From Locusta migratoria (lineage: Eukaryota; Arthropoda; Insecta; Orthoptera; Acrididae), in the NCBI GenBank assembly GCA_026315105.1, contig CM048744.1, positions 311,557,270 through 311,621,269 on the forward strand: 64,000 nt of DNA, written 5' to 3'. The notes under the pieces were generated by a model. It worked only from the letters and a program-made list of their open reading frames with translations. It searched no databases and had not been told where the DNA came from. The translations under genes and the position numbers were made by a program. Positions 42,000 through 51,639 of this stretch are shown in pieces. Position 1 is the first letter of the stretch. Each line of letters starts with the position of its first letter.

Positions 42000-43250
42000 A
42001 CCTTGTTATAAATAGCAATCGACTTTATCCAACGTCTGACGTTATCGACTGAATCAGAAGTATCCGGACAGCCTTGTCTGTTACGTAATTGACAACTAGA
42101 TATCAGGAGAGCCGGACCCATTACTATAAGAGAAGCCGAGGAGTATCGTGTTGTGTGCAGAAAAGCAGTAAAGCATCGGCAGTCGGCCGGGAGAGCTCAT
42201 TGACTTTGAATGGCGACCAGCCATTGGATGCCACTTGAGTAGGAAATCCATCAGAGACATTCCATCGCGTCTAAAGCTGCCGAAGTGGGCTGTCGTGGTT
42301 GTGAGGCGGAAAAGCGAAACGACAGCAGGAGCTAAACGAAGACCACGCAGACGTCGCTTACTGATGGGCATCAGCGAGAGAAATCACTCAAGAGTTCCTG
42401 ACTGGTGCCAAGTAGTCCGCTAGCACAGAGACGTTGGCGCAGGCAGTTAAAAACGAATGGCTTACAATGTCTGAGCAGCTGCTCATTAGCGACATACTTC
42501 TGCAGTCTACCTAAGAGCGATGATAGTGGCCAGTGGATGACTCGAAACAAATTGTAATGATGAATCAAGCTATAGAGTGTAACAATCGGGTGGAAGATTT
42601 TGGATTTGGCCAATACCAAGATAATGTTAGCAGCCAAAATGTGTAGGGCCGGCAATGATTTGTGGAGGCGGAAATCACTATATGGGGCTGTTTATTTTCG
42701 TTTGAGAAAACACGCTGAAAATGGACACGTCGTACGGCATTGTGTACTGCCCGCAGAGGACCAACGCTGTAGGGGTTATGGCGCTACCAGCACGGCAATG
42801 CACCCTGTGTTAAAGCAGCGTCTGGGAAGAACCTGTTTGTGGGAAGTAACAAAAATGTTCAAATGTTTGTTAAGCTTAAGGGACTTAACTGCGGGGTCAT
42901 AAGTACCTAAACTTACAAACTACTTATGAACTAGCTTATACTAAAGGCGACACAAACATCCATGGCCGAGGGGGGATTCGGACCCACGACCGTAGCGACC
43001 GTGCAGACTGTGACTGGCGCGCCCCAGACCGCTAGGCCACTACGGCCGGCGGGGAAGTAACACCGCTAACGTTGTCCGGTGTGCGCAGAGTCGCAATGAA
43101 GCACCTCTGAGACGATTTACAACGTGAACTCCAGCTGTCTACACCACTACCTGCCCTGGTTTCGTCTCTTGAGGAAGAATGTACTGCCGTTCCTGCACAG
43201 TCAGTGCGAGACTTCATTCAAGTGACGCCAACAGAGTTTAAGTCGTCTTA
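42000..43250 (+). pseudogene. Tc1-like transposase pseudogene, split by SINE-1A
   Basis: Broken plus-strand frames follow the order of a Tc1-type transposase. At 42,248-42,360 is IPSRLKLPKW..., RRKSETTAGAKRRPRRRRL, corresponding to the HTH and 'RPGRPR'-type GRPR-like linker. Near 42,560 comes DES, matching 'SDES.F.L' at the first catalytic Asp. Past the SINE, 43,063-43,230 reads VRRVAMKHL.DDLQRELQLS (the 'NPIEHLWDELERR' zone) and VSSLEEECTAVPAQSVRDFI (the usual 'L.EEW..IP...V...I' end). The 'GGSVMVWG' segment is only faintly traceable near 42,650-42,700. At least ten stops and shifts show a long-dead copy. The element probably starts near 42,000 upstream of the gene; termini were not resolved. 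Confidence 0.72.
42851..43051 (-). mobile_element. SINE-1A copy with 10 bp target duplication
   Basis: GGGAAGTAAC at 42,841-42,850 and 43,052-43,061, inside the Tc1 pseudogene. The minus-strand tail AAAAATGTTCAAATGTTTG shows the T-rich 3' end. Complete head GGCCACTACGGCCGGC. Confidence 0.95.
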
Positions 43251-43559
43251 GCGGTGAAGGATGGCCAAATTCTATATTAAAGATGTCTACTACTACAACT
43301 TAGACCTTCCGATTTTTACTGATTACGACCGACTTACTGAGTTCCGTGTGCAAGAAAATCTCGAATCCATTTTCAAATCTGCTCCGAAATTCGTTACTGG
43401 GACACGCCCACGAACTGCTACGTGTCTGGAGTTACATGTATTGCCCCTGACGTTTTACTTATGAATAAATTAGAGTTAGGTCTAAATTTGTACACGCAAT
43501 TAGACTTATTAGTCAAAGTATTTCTGGCAAATCAATGAGATATTTATCATATTTTCAAA

Positions 43560-43690
43560 ACTTCAAATGTTTGTAAATCCAATGGATTTAACTTGTTATT
43601 AGGCCATAGGCTCACAAACAGCTTGAACTAACCTCCGACGGCGCGCTCCACAGCAAAGTTCATTAGAGCGCTCGTCCACTCTACCGCAGC
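43560..43690 (-). mobile_element. SINE-1 copy with internal deletion
   Basis: TTCAAATGTTTGTAAATCC, AGGCTCACAAACAGCTTG, then directly CTCCGACGGCGCGCTCC. The B-box region and linker are missing. Confidence 0.78.
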
Positions 43691-43694
43691 TATC

Positions 43695-44430
43695 GTATTG
43701 TGGTCTTGACAGCAATATCTATAATTGTATAAACAGCAGAACAGTCCCTAAGGTACCACTTTTTGATGCTACTGAACAGTATTGCTTGAAGAAAAGTGAA
43801 CGCACATATAACATTTCAAAGGTAAGGATTTTATGCGCCCAGTTTCCTCTCCTCTGATGTTGATCTGTGAAAATATAAGTAATTTATTTTAATACAAGAA
43901 ATGTATTTAAAAATTTAGCTCGAATATCACAGACATCATCGTCATGTCACTGCATATTTTTCCAGAAAAGAACTGTGGCTGAATGATACATGTTTGCAGT
44001 ATATCACGAAAGAAGGTTTATGACCTTATTAACGTAAGATTATGCAAGTATATAACATTCGAGACGCACAGTACACTTGGCCACCTGTTTCGTTATGCCC
44101 CGTGCTGCTTCTCTGCGTTCGTTTCTGTAGCCTGACCTCCTTAGTAGCAGCTCTCTCTGCTTCAGTTACTCGTCGCCTATCAACAGCAGTCAGAGCTGAA
44201 ACAGCATGCATGCGCATCTATAAAAAGGTGAGAAACGTCGGCTCTACTAGTCCCTTAAAGGAATGGAACACCTTCAGCGGTTAAGTTATATAAGTTTATT
44301 TTTGTTACCAGTTTCAACTCTTATGTCATCTTCAGGCCTCGTGACCAGTGTAAATAGGAATTTATTATTTATTTATTATGTTACGTCAGAATGAAGAAGG
44401 AAAGAAGGAAGAGATCCTCACAGACGAAAC
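43695..44430. other. Non-coding; motif ACCAGTTTCAAC at 44,308
   Basis: TTACCAGTTTCAACTC followed by TATGTCATCTTCAGG (44,307-44,336) matches the ACCGGTTTCGA...CATCATCTTCTGG arrangement in the 25.5 kb element. The rest shows nothing I can name. Confidence 0.45.
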
Positions 44431-44439
44431 ACATGCTCG

Positions 44440-44604
44440 GGGTTCTTTGGTTAAGGACTGGGTTAGAAAATCGGCGATGCCCTTTCAAAGGAACCATCCC
44501 AGCGTTTGCCTGGAGTAATTTAGGGAAACCGTAAAGCGGATTTGAAGCGCCATCCTCCCGAATACAAATACACTGTGCTGACCACTGCGCCGAATCTCTC
44601 GGTG
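44440..44604 (-). mobile_element. SINE-2 copy
   Basis: GGAACCATCCCAGCGTTTGC, CTGGAGTAATTTAGGG, then CATCCTCCCGAATACAAATA and GACCACTGCGCCG. Confidence 0.85.
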
Positions 44605-44614
44605 ACATCAGAAT

Positions 44615-44819
44615 GCCGCGGCGGATTAGCCGTGCGCACTGGGGTGCCGTGTTGCGGTGCGCGCGGTCGTTCGCCGTCGGGGGTCCGAGTCCCCCCGTCG
44701 GACATAGGTGTTTGTGCTGTCCTTAGGTTAGTTTACCTTAGTTTAAGTAGTTTGTAAGCTACTGACTAATGGCCAAGCAGTTGAATCAGATAGATTTACA
44801 AACATCTGAACATTTTTTC
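44615..44819 (+). mobile_element. SINE-1B-like copy at the edge of SINE-2
   Basis: Flanks ACATCAGAAT (44,605-44,614) and ACATCCGAAT (44,820-44,829) are a 10 bp target duplication with one change. GCCGCGGCGGATTAGCCG head, GGGGGTCCGAGTCCCCCC T arm, tail TTTACAAACATCTGAAC followed by Ts. Confidence 0.9.
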
Positions 44820-44829
44820 ACATCCGAAT

Positions 44830-45322
44830 GGTACCAATAGAATAGTACTGGCCCTCAGTCTGAATGCGTAACAGAATAAATCGATATTTACGCTGGTGAG
44901 AGGGCCTGAAGATAATACAATGAAGCGTCGAATTTGTTTCCAAAAATAAAATTCCATATCTTAATGGCGGAAAGTATTCCATGCCTCTATTTTGAGCCCT
45001 GTCAGCACAACAAATGAAGTTTTGGTACTCTCGCTCTTGTGCAGCTGTTGAATCTTCAGGATTCTGAGAGAGACCAGGCAGACATCTTCTCATTAGATTT
45101 CTATTTGCCAGATCCCTGTATATAACCGACGACGGAGAAACGATAGAAACAATATGTCACGTATGATGAAGAGCTTCAAACTGCCCTGGGGGCGTGCACA
45201 TGTGCAACATTGCGTTCAGACTAAGTATATGAACGAACGGAACATGATAATGCCTATAAACTACACATTGTTCTAATTGACATGAAATGCTCTTTTTAGA
45301 GAGCAAAAACATACGTTTATCA
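44830..45322. other. Non-coding, nothing recognised
   Basis: The 91-codon minus ORF at 44,818-45,093 has no recognised domain. Confidence 0.35.
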
Positions 45323-45324
45323 TT

Positions 45325-46715
45325 CTGTTGTTGTTGTGGTCTTCAGTCCGGAGACTGGTTTGATGCAGCTCTCCACAATACCCTATCCTGAGCAAGCCGC
45401 TTCAACTCCACATAAGAACGGCAACCTACATCTGTTTGAATCTGCTTACAGTATCCATCTCTTGGTCTTCCTCTGCGGTTTTTACCCCCCCCCCCCCCCA
45501 CTCTTCTCTCAAACGCTAAATTCACAATTCCTTGTTGTCTAAGAATGAGTCCTATCAATCGATCCCTTCTTTTAGTCAATGTATGCCAAAAATTCCTTTT
45601 CTCCCCAATTCTGTCTAGTACCTCCTCATTAGTTACGCGATTAACTCACCTAATCTTCAGCATTCTTCTGTAGCACCACATTTCAAAAGCCTCTATCCTC
45701 TTCCTGTCCGCAGTCCGCACTGTTTATCGTCCATGTTTCACTCCCATACAAGGCAACATTCCACACCAATGCCTTCAGAAGGCACTTCCTTAGGCTTAAA
45801 TCAATATTTGATGTTAACAAATTTCTCTCTTACAAAAACGCTTTTCTACCCATTGCCATTCTGCGTTTTATATCCTCTGTACTGCTACCATCATTTGTTA
45901 TTTTACTGCCCAAGTAACAAAACTCATCTACCTCATTTATTGTTTCGTTACCTAATGTAATTCCTTCAGCATCACCTGATTTTCTTAGACTGCACTCCAT
46001 TACCCTATTTTTGTTCTTGTTCATCTTCATCTTATATGCACCTTTCAGCACACTGTCCATTCCGTTCAACTGCTCTTCTAGGGCCTTTGCTGTCTCTGAC
46101 AGAATTACTATGTCGTCGCAATGTTTTTAATTCTTCATCCTGAACTTTAATTCCTTCTCCAAATTTCTCCTTGCTTTCCTTTATAGCTTGCTCAATGTAC
46201 AAATTGAATAACATTGGAGAAAGGCTACAACCCTTCCCAACCACTGCATCCCTGTCATGCCCTTCAACTCTGACAACCTCTGTCTGGTTTTTGTACAAGT
46301 TGTAAATAACCTTCCGCTCCCTATATTTTACTCCTGCTTGCTTCAGAACTTGAAAGAGTTTATTCCAATCAACATTGTCAAAAGCTTTATCCAAATCTAC
46401 AAAATCTAGAAATGTAGGTTTGCCTTTTCTTAATCTATCTTCTAGTATAAGCCGTAATTTCCATCCTTCTGTAAATAATTCGTGTATTCTAAATGTTCAA
46501 ATGTTTGTAGAGTCTATGGGACTTAACTACGGGGTCATCAGTCACTACACTTACAAACTACTTATGAACTAACTAATTCTAAGGACGGCACAAATATCCA
46601 TGCCCGAGGGGGGATTCGAACCCCCGACCGTAGTGGCCGTGCAGACCGTGACTGGAGCGCTTCAGTCCCCTCGGCCACCGCGGCCGGCTCGTGTATTCTA
46701 GGACAATTTATACGA
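45325..46715 (-). mobile_element. LINE-B: non-LTR retrotransposon, 3' half, reverse orientation
   Basis: The 3' terminus is at 45,325 (GTTGTTGTGGTCTTCAGTCC). On the minus strand the frames read, N to C, LDKAFDNVDWNKLFQVLKQ and VVRVEGHDRDAVVGKGCSLS (46,240-46,390, RT domain), LFNLYIEQAI, then the catalytic box at about 46,110, where a frameshift leaves DDIVILSET with the preceding aromatic-Ala lost. MNGMDSVLKGAYKMKMNKNK and EFCYLGSKITNDG follow (45,830-46,069), and finally RRDRLIGLILRQQGIVNLA, GRPRDGYCKQIQTDVGC and LAQDRVLWRAASNQ (45,343-45,579). It resembles an RTE-type LINE common in locusts. A C14 run at 45,486-45,499 broke the frame. It is interrupted by SINE-1A at 46,492. Confidence 0.88.
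46492..46688 (-). mobile_element. SINE-1A copy with 11-12 bp target duplication
   Basis: TCGTGTATTCTA at 46,480-46,491 and 46,689-46,700, inside LINE-B. Full-length minus-strand copy from AATGTTCAAATGTTTG to CCACCGCGGCCGGC. Confidence 0.95.
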
Positions 46716-46719
46716 GCTT

Positions 46720-47112
46720 TTCTCTGAAGCTGGCAACAGGGCGACAAAATCGAACTCAACATCTGGCGCTAACCGAGTTGGCGAGAAGTGCAGGCTCTAA
46801 TACCTTGCAAATAAAAGAAAGGTGGAGGAAGCAGAGTTTGAAGAATGGACAGGAGTGCAGACGGACAGAGAGCCGCGGCCGGCACCTGCGCCAGCAGGCG
46901 CGCTCTATATAGGAGGGCGGCAGGTAATTTTAGAGGGCGCTGCCTCTGGCTTGGCAACGCGACAGCCGCAGCCGCAGCACAGCCGCGGTTCACGGCCGCT
47001 CCACGCACCCGGCTGCCGCATGGAAATGCACGCATCAGCCCACCCCTCGTTGAATGCATAACCACCCGCTCGGCTGCTGCCCTTATTCTCGTTACGTCAC
47101 CGCGCTCCACAT
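46720..47112. other. GC-rich block with a TATA motif, possible LTR remnant
   Basis: 46,860-47,100 is GC-rich. GCGCGCTCTATATAGGAGGG lies at about 46,898-46,917, and CATCTGGCGCTAACCG at 46,760 vaguely resembles a primer-binding-site flank. No second LTR or coding part is present, so this is only a suggestion. Confidence 0.3.
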
Positions 47113-47114
47113 CA

Positions 47115-49050
47115 CCAGGCTCCGCACGTTCTCGAAACTGCAGAACGATTTTAATAAGATATCAGTATGGTGTAAAAACTGGCAGTTGACTCTAAATAAT
47201 GAGAAGTGTGAAGATCTGGGAAAGGCTTATGACCGTGTTCCTAGGAGGAAGCTACTGTCAGTTCTTCAAGATTACGTTCATGGTTCAGGGTAGTTTCAGG
47301 GGTAACACAAGGCTGTAACCTGTCACCACTGTTGATCATACTATTCAAGGATCATATGTTGAAAACAGTAGTCTGGTAGGGCGGGATTAAAGTGGGTGAA
47401 AACAAAATAAGCAGTCTCGCATATGCGGATGACTTAGTTGTAATGGCCGATTCGATTGAAAGGTTGCAAACTAATATTTCAGAGCTCGATCGGAGGTGCA
47501 AGGATTATGATATGAAGATCAGCATCTCCAAAACGAAAGTAATGTCTGTGGGAAAGAGATTCAAACACATTGAGTGCTAAATAGGAGGAACAAAGTTAGA
47601 ACAGGTAGACAGTTTCAAGTACCAGGGATGTATTTTCTCACAGGATGGCAACATAGCGAAAGAACTGGAATCGAGGTGCAGCAAAGCTAATGCAGTGAGT
47701 GCTCAGCTAAGATCTACTCTCTTCTGCAAGGAAGAAGTAAGTACCAAGACTAAGTTAGCAGTGCACCGCTCTATCTTTCGACCAACTTTGTTGTACGGGA
47801 GTGAAAGTTGGGTGGATACAGGTTACCTTATTCATAAGGTAGAGTTTACAGATATGAAAGTAGCATGAATGATGATTGCAGGTACTAATAGATGGGAACA
47901 ATGGCAGGGGGTGTACATAATGAGGAATTCAAAGAAAAACTTGGAATGAACACCATAGAGGAAGCAGTTAGAGCGAACAGACTGAGATGATGGGGTCATG
48001 TTACGCGCATGGGAGAAGCAAGGTTACCAAAGAGACTCAAGAGCTCGTCAGTGGGGGGTAAGAGGAGTCGAGTTAGACCAAGAAGAAAGTACTTAGATTC
48101 GGTGCAGAATGATTTTGAATTAAAAGGCTGAACATCAGACGAGGCATCAATGTTAGCATTGAATAGGGGATCATGGAGGAATTTTATTAGAGGTACTATG
48201 CTCCAGACTGAACGCTGAAAGGCATAATCAGTCTCTAATGATGATGATGGTGGTGGTGAAGTCGTCCACATGAGTACGAAAAGAAATCCGTTAAATTTTG
48301 TTTAATCAAATGTGAAGGCCGTAAACTCCACAAAATACCTAGGAATTACAATTACTTCAGACTTAAACTGGAAAGAACACGTAGATAATGTCGTGGGAAA
48401 GGCGAACCAGAGACTGCGTTTTATTGGCAGAACCCTTAAAAGATGCAACAGAACTACTAAAGAAACTGCACACACTACTTTTGTACGTCCTTTTTTGGAG
48501 TATTGCTGCCCATTGTGGGATCCTTATCGGGTGGGTTTGACAGAGGACATCGAAAGAGTCCAAAGAAGGGCAGCTCGTTTCGTATTGTCACGATACACGG
48601 GAGACAGCGTTACGGAAATGATACAGAATCTAGGGTGGGAATCATTACAACAACGGCGCTTGTCGCTACGGCGTGGGCTACTTACGAAACTACAATCGCC
48701 AAAATTCTCCTACGAATGCGAAAATATATTGTTGACTTCCACTTAGACCTACATAGGTAGAAATTATCATCAGAATAAAATACGAGAAATCAGAGCCCGA
48801 ACGAAGAGATTTAGGTGTTCATTCTTCCCTCGCGCTATTCGAGAATGGAATGGGAGATAAAATAGTATAACGGTGGTTCGATGAACCCTCTGCCAGGCAC
48901 TTAAATGTGATTTGCCGAGTATCCCATGCAGATGTAGATGTATTTGTTCTTAACCTCTCTCCTGAGGACCTGTAAAGATTACACCGATTTTGATCTGATG
49001 ACGGCAGATCACTAGTTAGTAATACTAGCTGTACTGATAACGATGTCAAA
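47115..49050 (+). mobile_element. LINE-D: CR1/Daphne-like non-LTR retrotransposon, split by LINE-C
   Basis: Left piece 47,115-47,213 reads LQNDFNKISVWCKNWQLTLN then NEKCE. The right piece from 48,256 resumes VVHMSTKRNP and then KYLGITITSDLNWKEHVDNV, FIGRTLKRC, PFLEYCCPLWDP, IERVQRRAARFVLSRYTGD and LGWESLQQRRLSLRRGLL (48,312-48,746), the standard C-terminal part of CR1-group RT proteins. Then come EIRARTKRFRCSFFPRAIRE and the 3' end with GCCAGGCACTTAAATGTG and CAGATGTAGATGTA. With LINE-C removed the frame is restored across the junction. Confidence 0.88.
47214..48255 (+). mobile_element. LINE-C inserted in LINE-D
   Basis: Flanked by GTGAAG at 47,208-47,213 and 48,256-48,261. Reads LGKAYDRVPRRKLLSVLQ at the 5' break, GVTQGCNLSP at about 47,300-47,330, then LAYADDLVVMADSIERLQ (47,407-47,470, intact YADD catalytic box) and DMKISISKTKVMSVGKR (47,510-47,560). 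RPTLLYGSESWV follows near 47,780, then the 'GHV.RMG' and 'RPRRKYLDSVQND' end. It finishes at TCTCTAATGATGATGATGG, a microsatellite tail. It is 5'-truncated and has stops. Confidence 0.87.
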
Positions 49051-49054
49051 ATCT

Positions 49055-49392
49055 TCTACAGACAGATCGACAGATAGTGTACTGAGAGTGCCATTTCTAT
49101 GTGCACTCTTTAATAACGACTGTTTTCAGCCAAAAGGTTCAACGAGTGATGCAAACAGACTTTCGTTACAAAATTGCTGATCCCTTGAGGCCACAGAAAC
49201 TTACTGTCTACCGAACACCCCCCCCCCCCCCCATTTTTAAAAATAAGATTGTGTCATTTCATTTCAATACATTTCAGTAACTGCTGATTATTTACTCGAT
49301 CTGTCCATTAACCATTCTTCTGTCGCACAACTTTGCCAACTCTTTTATTCTCTTCTTGTCTGAGCTGTTTCCATACTATGCTACTTTCCCGA
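49055..49392. other. Non-coding; C15 run at 49,219-49,233
   Basis: No recognised element between two LINE-D pieces. Confidence 0.4.
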
Positions 49393-49394
49393 GA

Positions 49395-49565
49395 AATATC
49401 TTCAGAAAACAGAAGTAATATCTGTCGTTTCCCAGAGAAATGTTATAGGACACCGAATGTTCCTTATTTCTATAAACGATTTAGGAGACGATCCGACTAG
49501 CTCTCTCAGACTGTTCGCGGATGATAATGACATTTATCGTTTATTAAAGTCATCGGTATATCAAA
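49395..49565 (+). mobile_element. LINE-D-like RT fragment
   Basis: One clean frame: SVVSQRNVIGHRMFLISIND then LGDDPTSSLRLFADDNDIYR. This covers 'SGVPQG..LGPLLF..YINDL' and the catalytic FADD box of a CR1-group RT. The FADD residues at 49,514-49,525 are intact, while the 'VPQGS' part is changed. Confidence 0.82.
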
Positions 49566-49566
49566 A

Positions 49567-49610
49567 AACAAAAGTCCCATAAGCTATACAAACATTTGAA
49601 ACATTTGATT
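49567..49610 (+). mobile_element. SINE-1 tail fragment
   Basis: AAAGTCCCATAAGCTATACA followed by AACATTTGAAACATTTG. Only the last ~40 bp, strongly 5'-truncated. Confidence 0.8.
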
Positions 49611-49614
49611 TGTC

Positions 49615-49955
49615 CGCAAAGGTGGATATAATATGAACATGAAGAAGAGCAAAACAACATTAACTGAATGTAGCAGAATTAATTCAGGCAATACTGAAGG
49701 AGGTGCATTCGTAACGATCAGTAAAACTAGTCGATGAGTGATGTTGTGTGAGAAGTAAAGTACCTTATGATGATGGAAGTAGGGAAGGGATTAGATGTAG
49801 AATGGTATTGGGAAGAAAAAGAGTTTCTGAACAAGAGAAATTTTTCGACATAGAATATTAATTTAAATATTGACAAGTCTTTTCTGAAAGCACTGCAGTG
49901 TGGCCTTGTGAAACGTGGACGATAAGTTTGAAGGTAGAAGAAAGTACAGCGGCTG
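49615..49955 (+). mobile_element. LINE-B-related fragment
   Basis: AACATGAAGAAGAGCAAAAC, GAATGTAGCAGAATTAATTC, GGGATTAGATGTAGAATGG and GTGAAACGTGGACGATAAG follow the LINE-B coding order (the 'KSKT..ECS' to 'SETWT' interval). Frames are fully broken. Confidence 0.75.
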
Positions 49956-49959
49956 TATA

Positions 49960-50340
49960 AAAGTTATTTTAATACAACGTACTATAAAACCATTATTATT
50001 AAAACTGCCCATCTTTACAATATCTGGGAAGAGCAATATTAACATAAAACATTTTACGCAGATCTACTAGTGAACGGCTTGTATGGAATCCAGACGCATT
50101 AACATGGGTCATAGACATCTAAGGGGCAATGTGAGAATGCGTTAAACGAAAGCTAGGAAGGCAAATTCCTCAGAGTTGTTGTGTTAATATGTGACGCAAT
50201 AGCTATAAACAAGATTTATATTTAGATGGCGCCCACATCTAATACTATATCCCCCCAAGAAACCTTAAAAAGAAGCAACGTAATAAGTACTGGGTCAAAA
50301 CAAAACCAAAACCGGCCATAATCTGGATTAACAACATGTT
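49960..50340. other. AT-rich, nothing recognised
   Basis: No domain or repeat partner. Confidence 0.4.
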
Positions 50341-50354
50341 GGCAGGTCGTACCA

Positions 50355-50764
50355 AAATGTTCAACTGTTTGTAATTATATCGGACCAAACTGCGTGGTCA
50401 TCAGTCGGTAGCTTACAAACTACTTAAACCTAGGTAAACTAACCTAAGCCGGCCGCGGTGGCCGAGGAGACTGAGGCGCTCCAGTCACGGTCTGCACGGC
50501 CACTACGGTCGGGGGTTCGAATCCCCCCTCGGGCATGGATATTTGTGCCGTCTTTAGTATAAGGTAGTTGATAAGTAGCTTGTAAGTTTAGGGACTAATG
50601 ACCCCGTAGTTAAGTCCCATAAGCTTAACAAATATTTGAACATTTTTTTAACTAACCTAAGGACAACACACACACCCATGCCCCAGGGAGGACTCGAACG
50701 TCCGATGGCGAGCAACCACGCGCTCCGCAGCGAACCGCTTTAGACCGCTCGGCTACTCCACCAC
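50355..50764 (-). mobile_element. SINE-1B (outer) with 14 bp target duplication, split by SINE-1A
   Basis: GGCAGGTCGTACCA at 50,341-50,354 and 50,765-50,778. Minus strand from AAATGTTCAACTGTTTG through GGAGGACTCGAACGTCCG to GCTACTCCACCAC. The inner insert is at 50,448-50,649. Confidence 0.95.
50448..50649 (+). mobile_element. SINE-1A (inner) with 11 bp target duplication
   Basis: AACTAACCTAA at 50,437-50,447 and 50,650-50,660. Full length from GCCGGCCGCGGTGGCC to ATTTGAACATTTTTTT. Confidence 0.96.
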
Positions 50765-50779
50765 GGCAGGTCGTACCAT

Positions 50780-51412
50780 TTGTCAATCAAAATGCAATAA
50801 GGTTCTGTGTAGTGAGTGGTAATAATGAGTGCTATCAGATCGTCGAGTGTGTTAAAAGAAATGAAGTAGAAAAAGAGTCACAGAAATGATAATGTAGGAA
50901 CCAGAATTCACACAATGAGTGTGATATAAGGATCGCATGGTAATGGTTGTCAACCTACAAACTTCTGTCTACGCCTGCGTGCAATGCTGTCTAAGAATGC
51001 CCGTCAGAGGAAGTATACGAAAAGTGGACAAGAAGTGTTATCAAGAAAGTGTGTAAACAAGCTGGGCAATTGGAACTGCACCGAACCAAAAGTGCAAAAC
51101 TAACAACAGAGCGTCATAAGGCTCATAGGTCTACTAGGGCTCAATGTCCCGAAAAGATAAGGTATCTTCATTATATAATTGTGAGGTCAAAGCTATAAAC
51201 CCTAAGTTAATGTAAACATCTAGAACAAAACGTTATCAAGAACAACATGACAACGAAGTTAAAGTACCAGAGTTCAACAAATGAGAAGCAGGAGTGTGTG
51301 GAAGTGCAAATGACTGAAATCAGTCGTTTAGATCAAATCATTAAGACGTGATCGTTATACATGTGGAAACAAAAATTAATTTACGTTCAAAGTATTGATA
51401 AAATACATGGCA
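50780..51412. other. AT-rich, nothing recognised
   Basis: No ORF above 60 codons, no repeat partner. Confidence 0.4.
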
Positions 51413-51414
51413 AC

Positions 51415-51598
51415 TTAGCATTAGAGGGAAGTGTGTGGGGTAAAATAGTAGAGGGAGACCGAGGGACGAATACAGTAAGCAGATTCAAAAGGACGTAGGT
51501 TGCCGAACTTATTCTCAGATGAAGAGACTTGCACAGGGTAGCGTGGAGAGCTGCATCAAACCAGTCTGCGGACTGAAGACCACAACAACAATAAAATG
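51415..51598 (+). mobile_element. LINE-B 3' end
   Basis: GAGGGAGACCGAGGGACGAA, AAGCAGATTCAAAAGGACG, then ATGAAGAGACTTGCACAGG and TGCGGACTGAAGACCACAAC at the terminus. Encodes the broken 'RGRPRDEYSKQIQKDVGC' tail. Confidence 0.88.
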
Positions 51599-51639
51599 AG
51601 CATAGGAAGCCTAGAGAAGGGGTGGGGGAGGATGATTGG

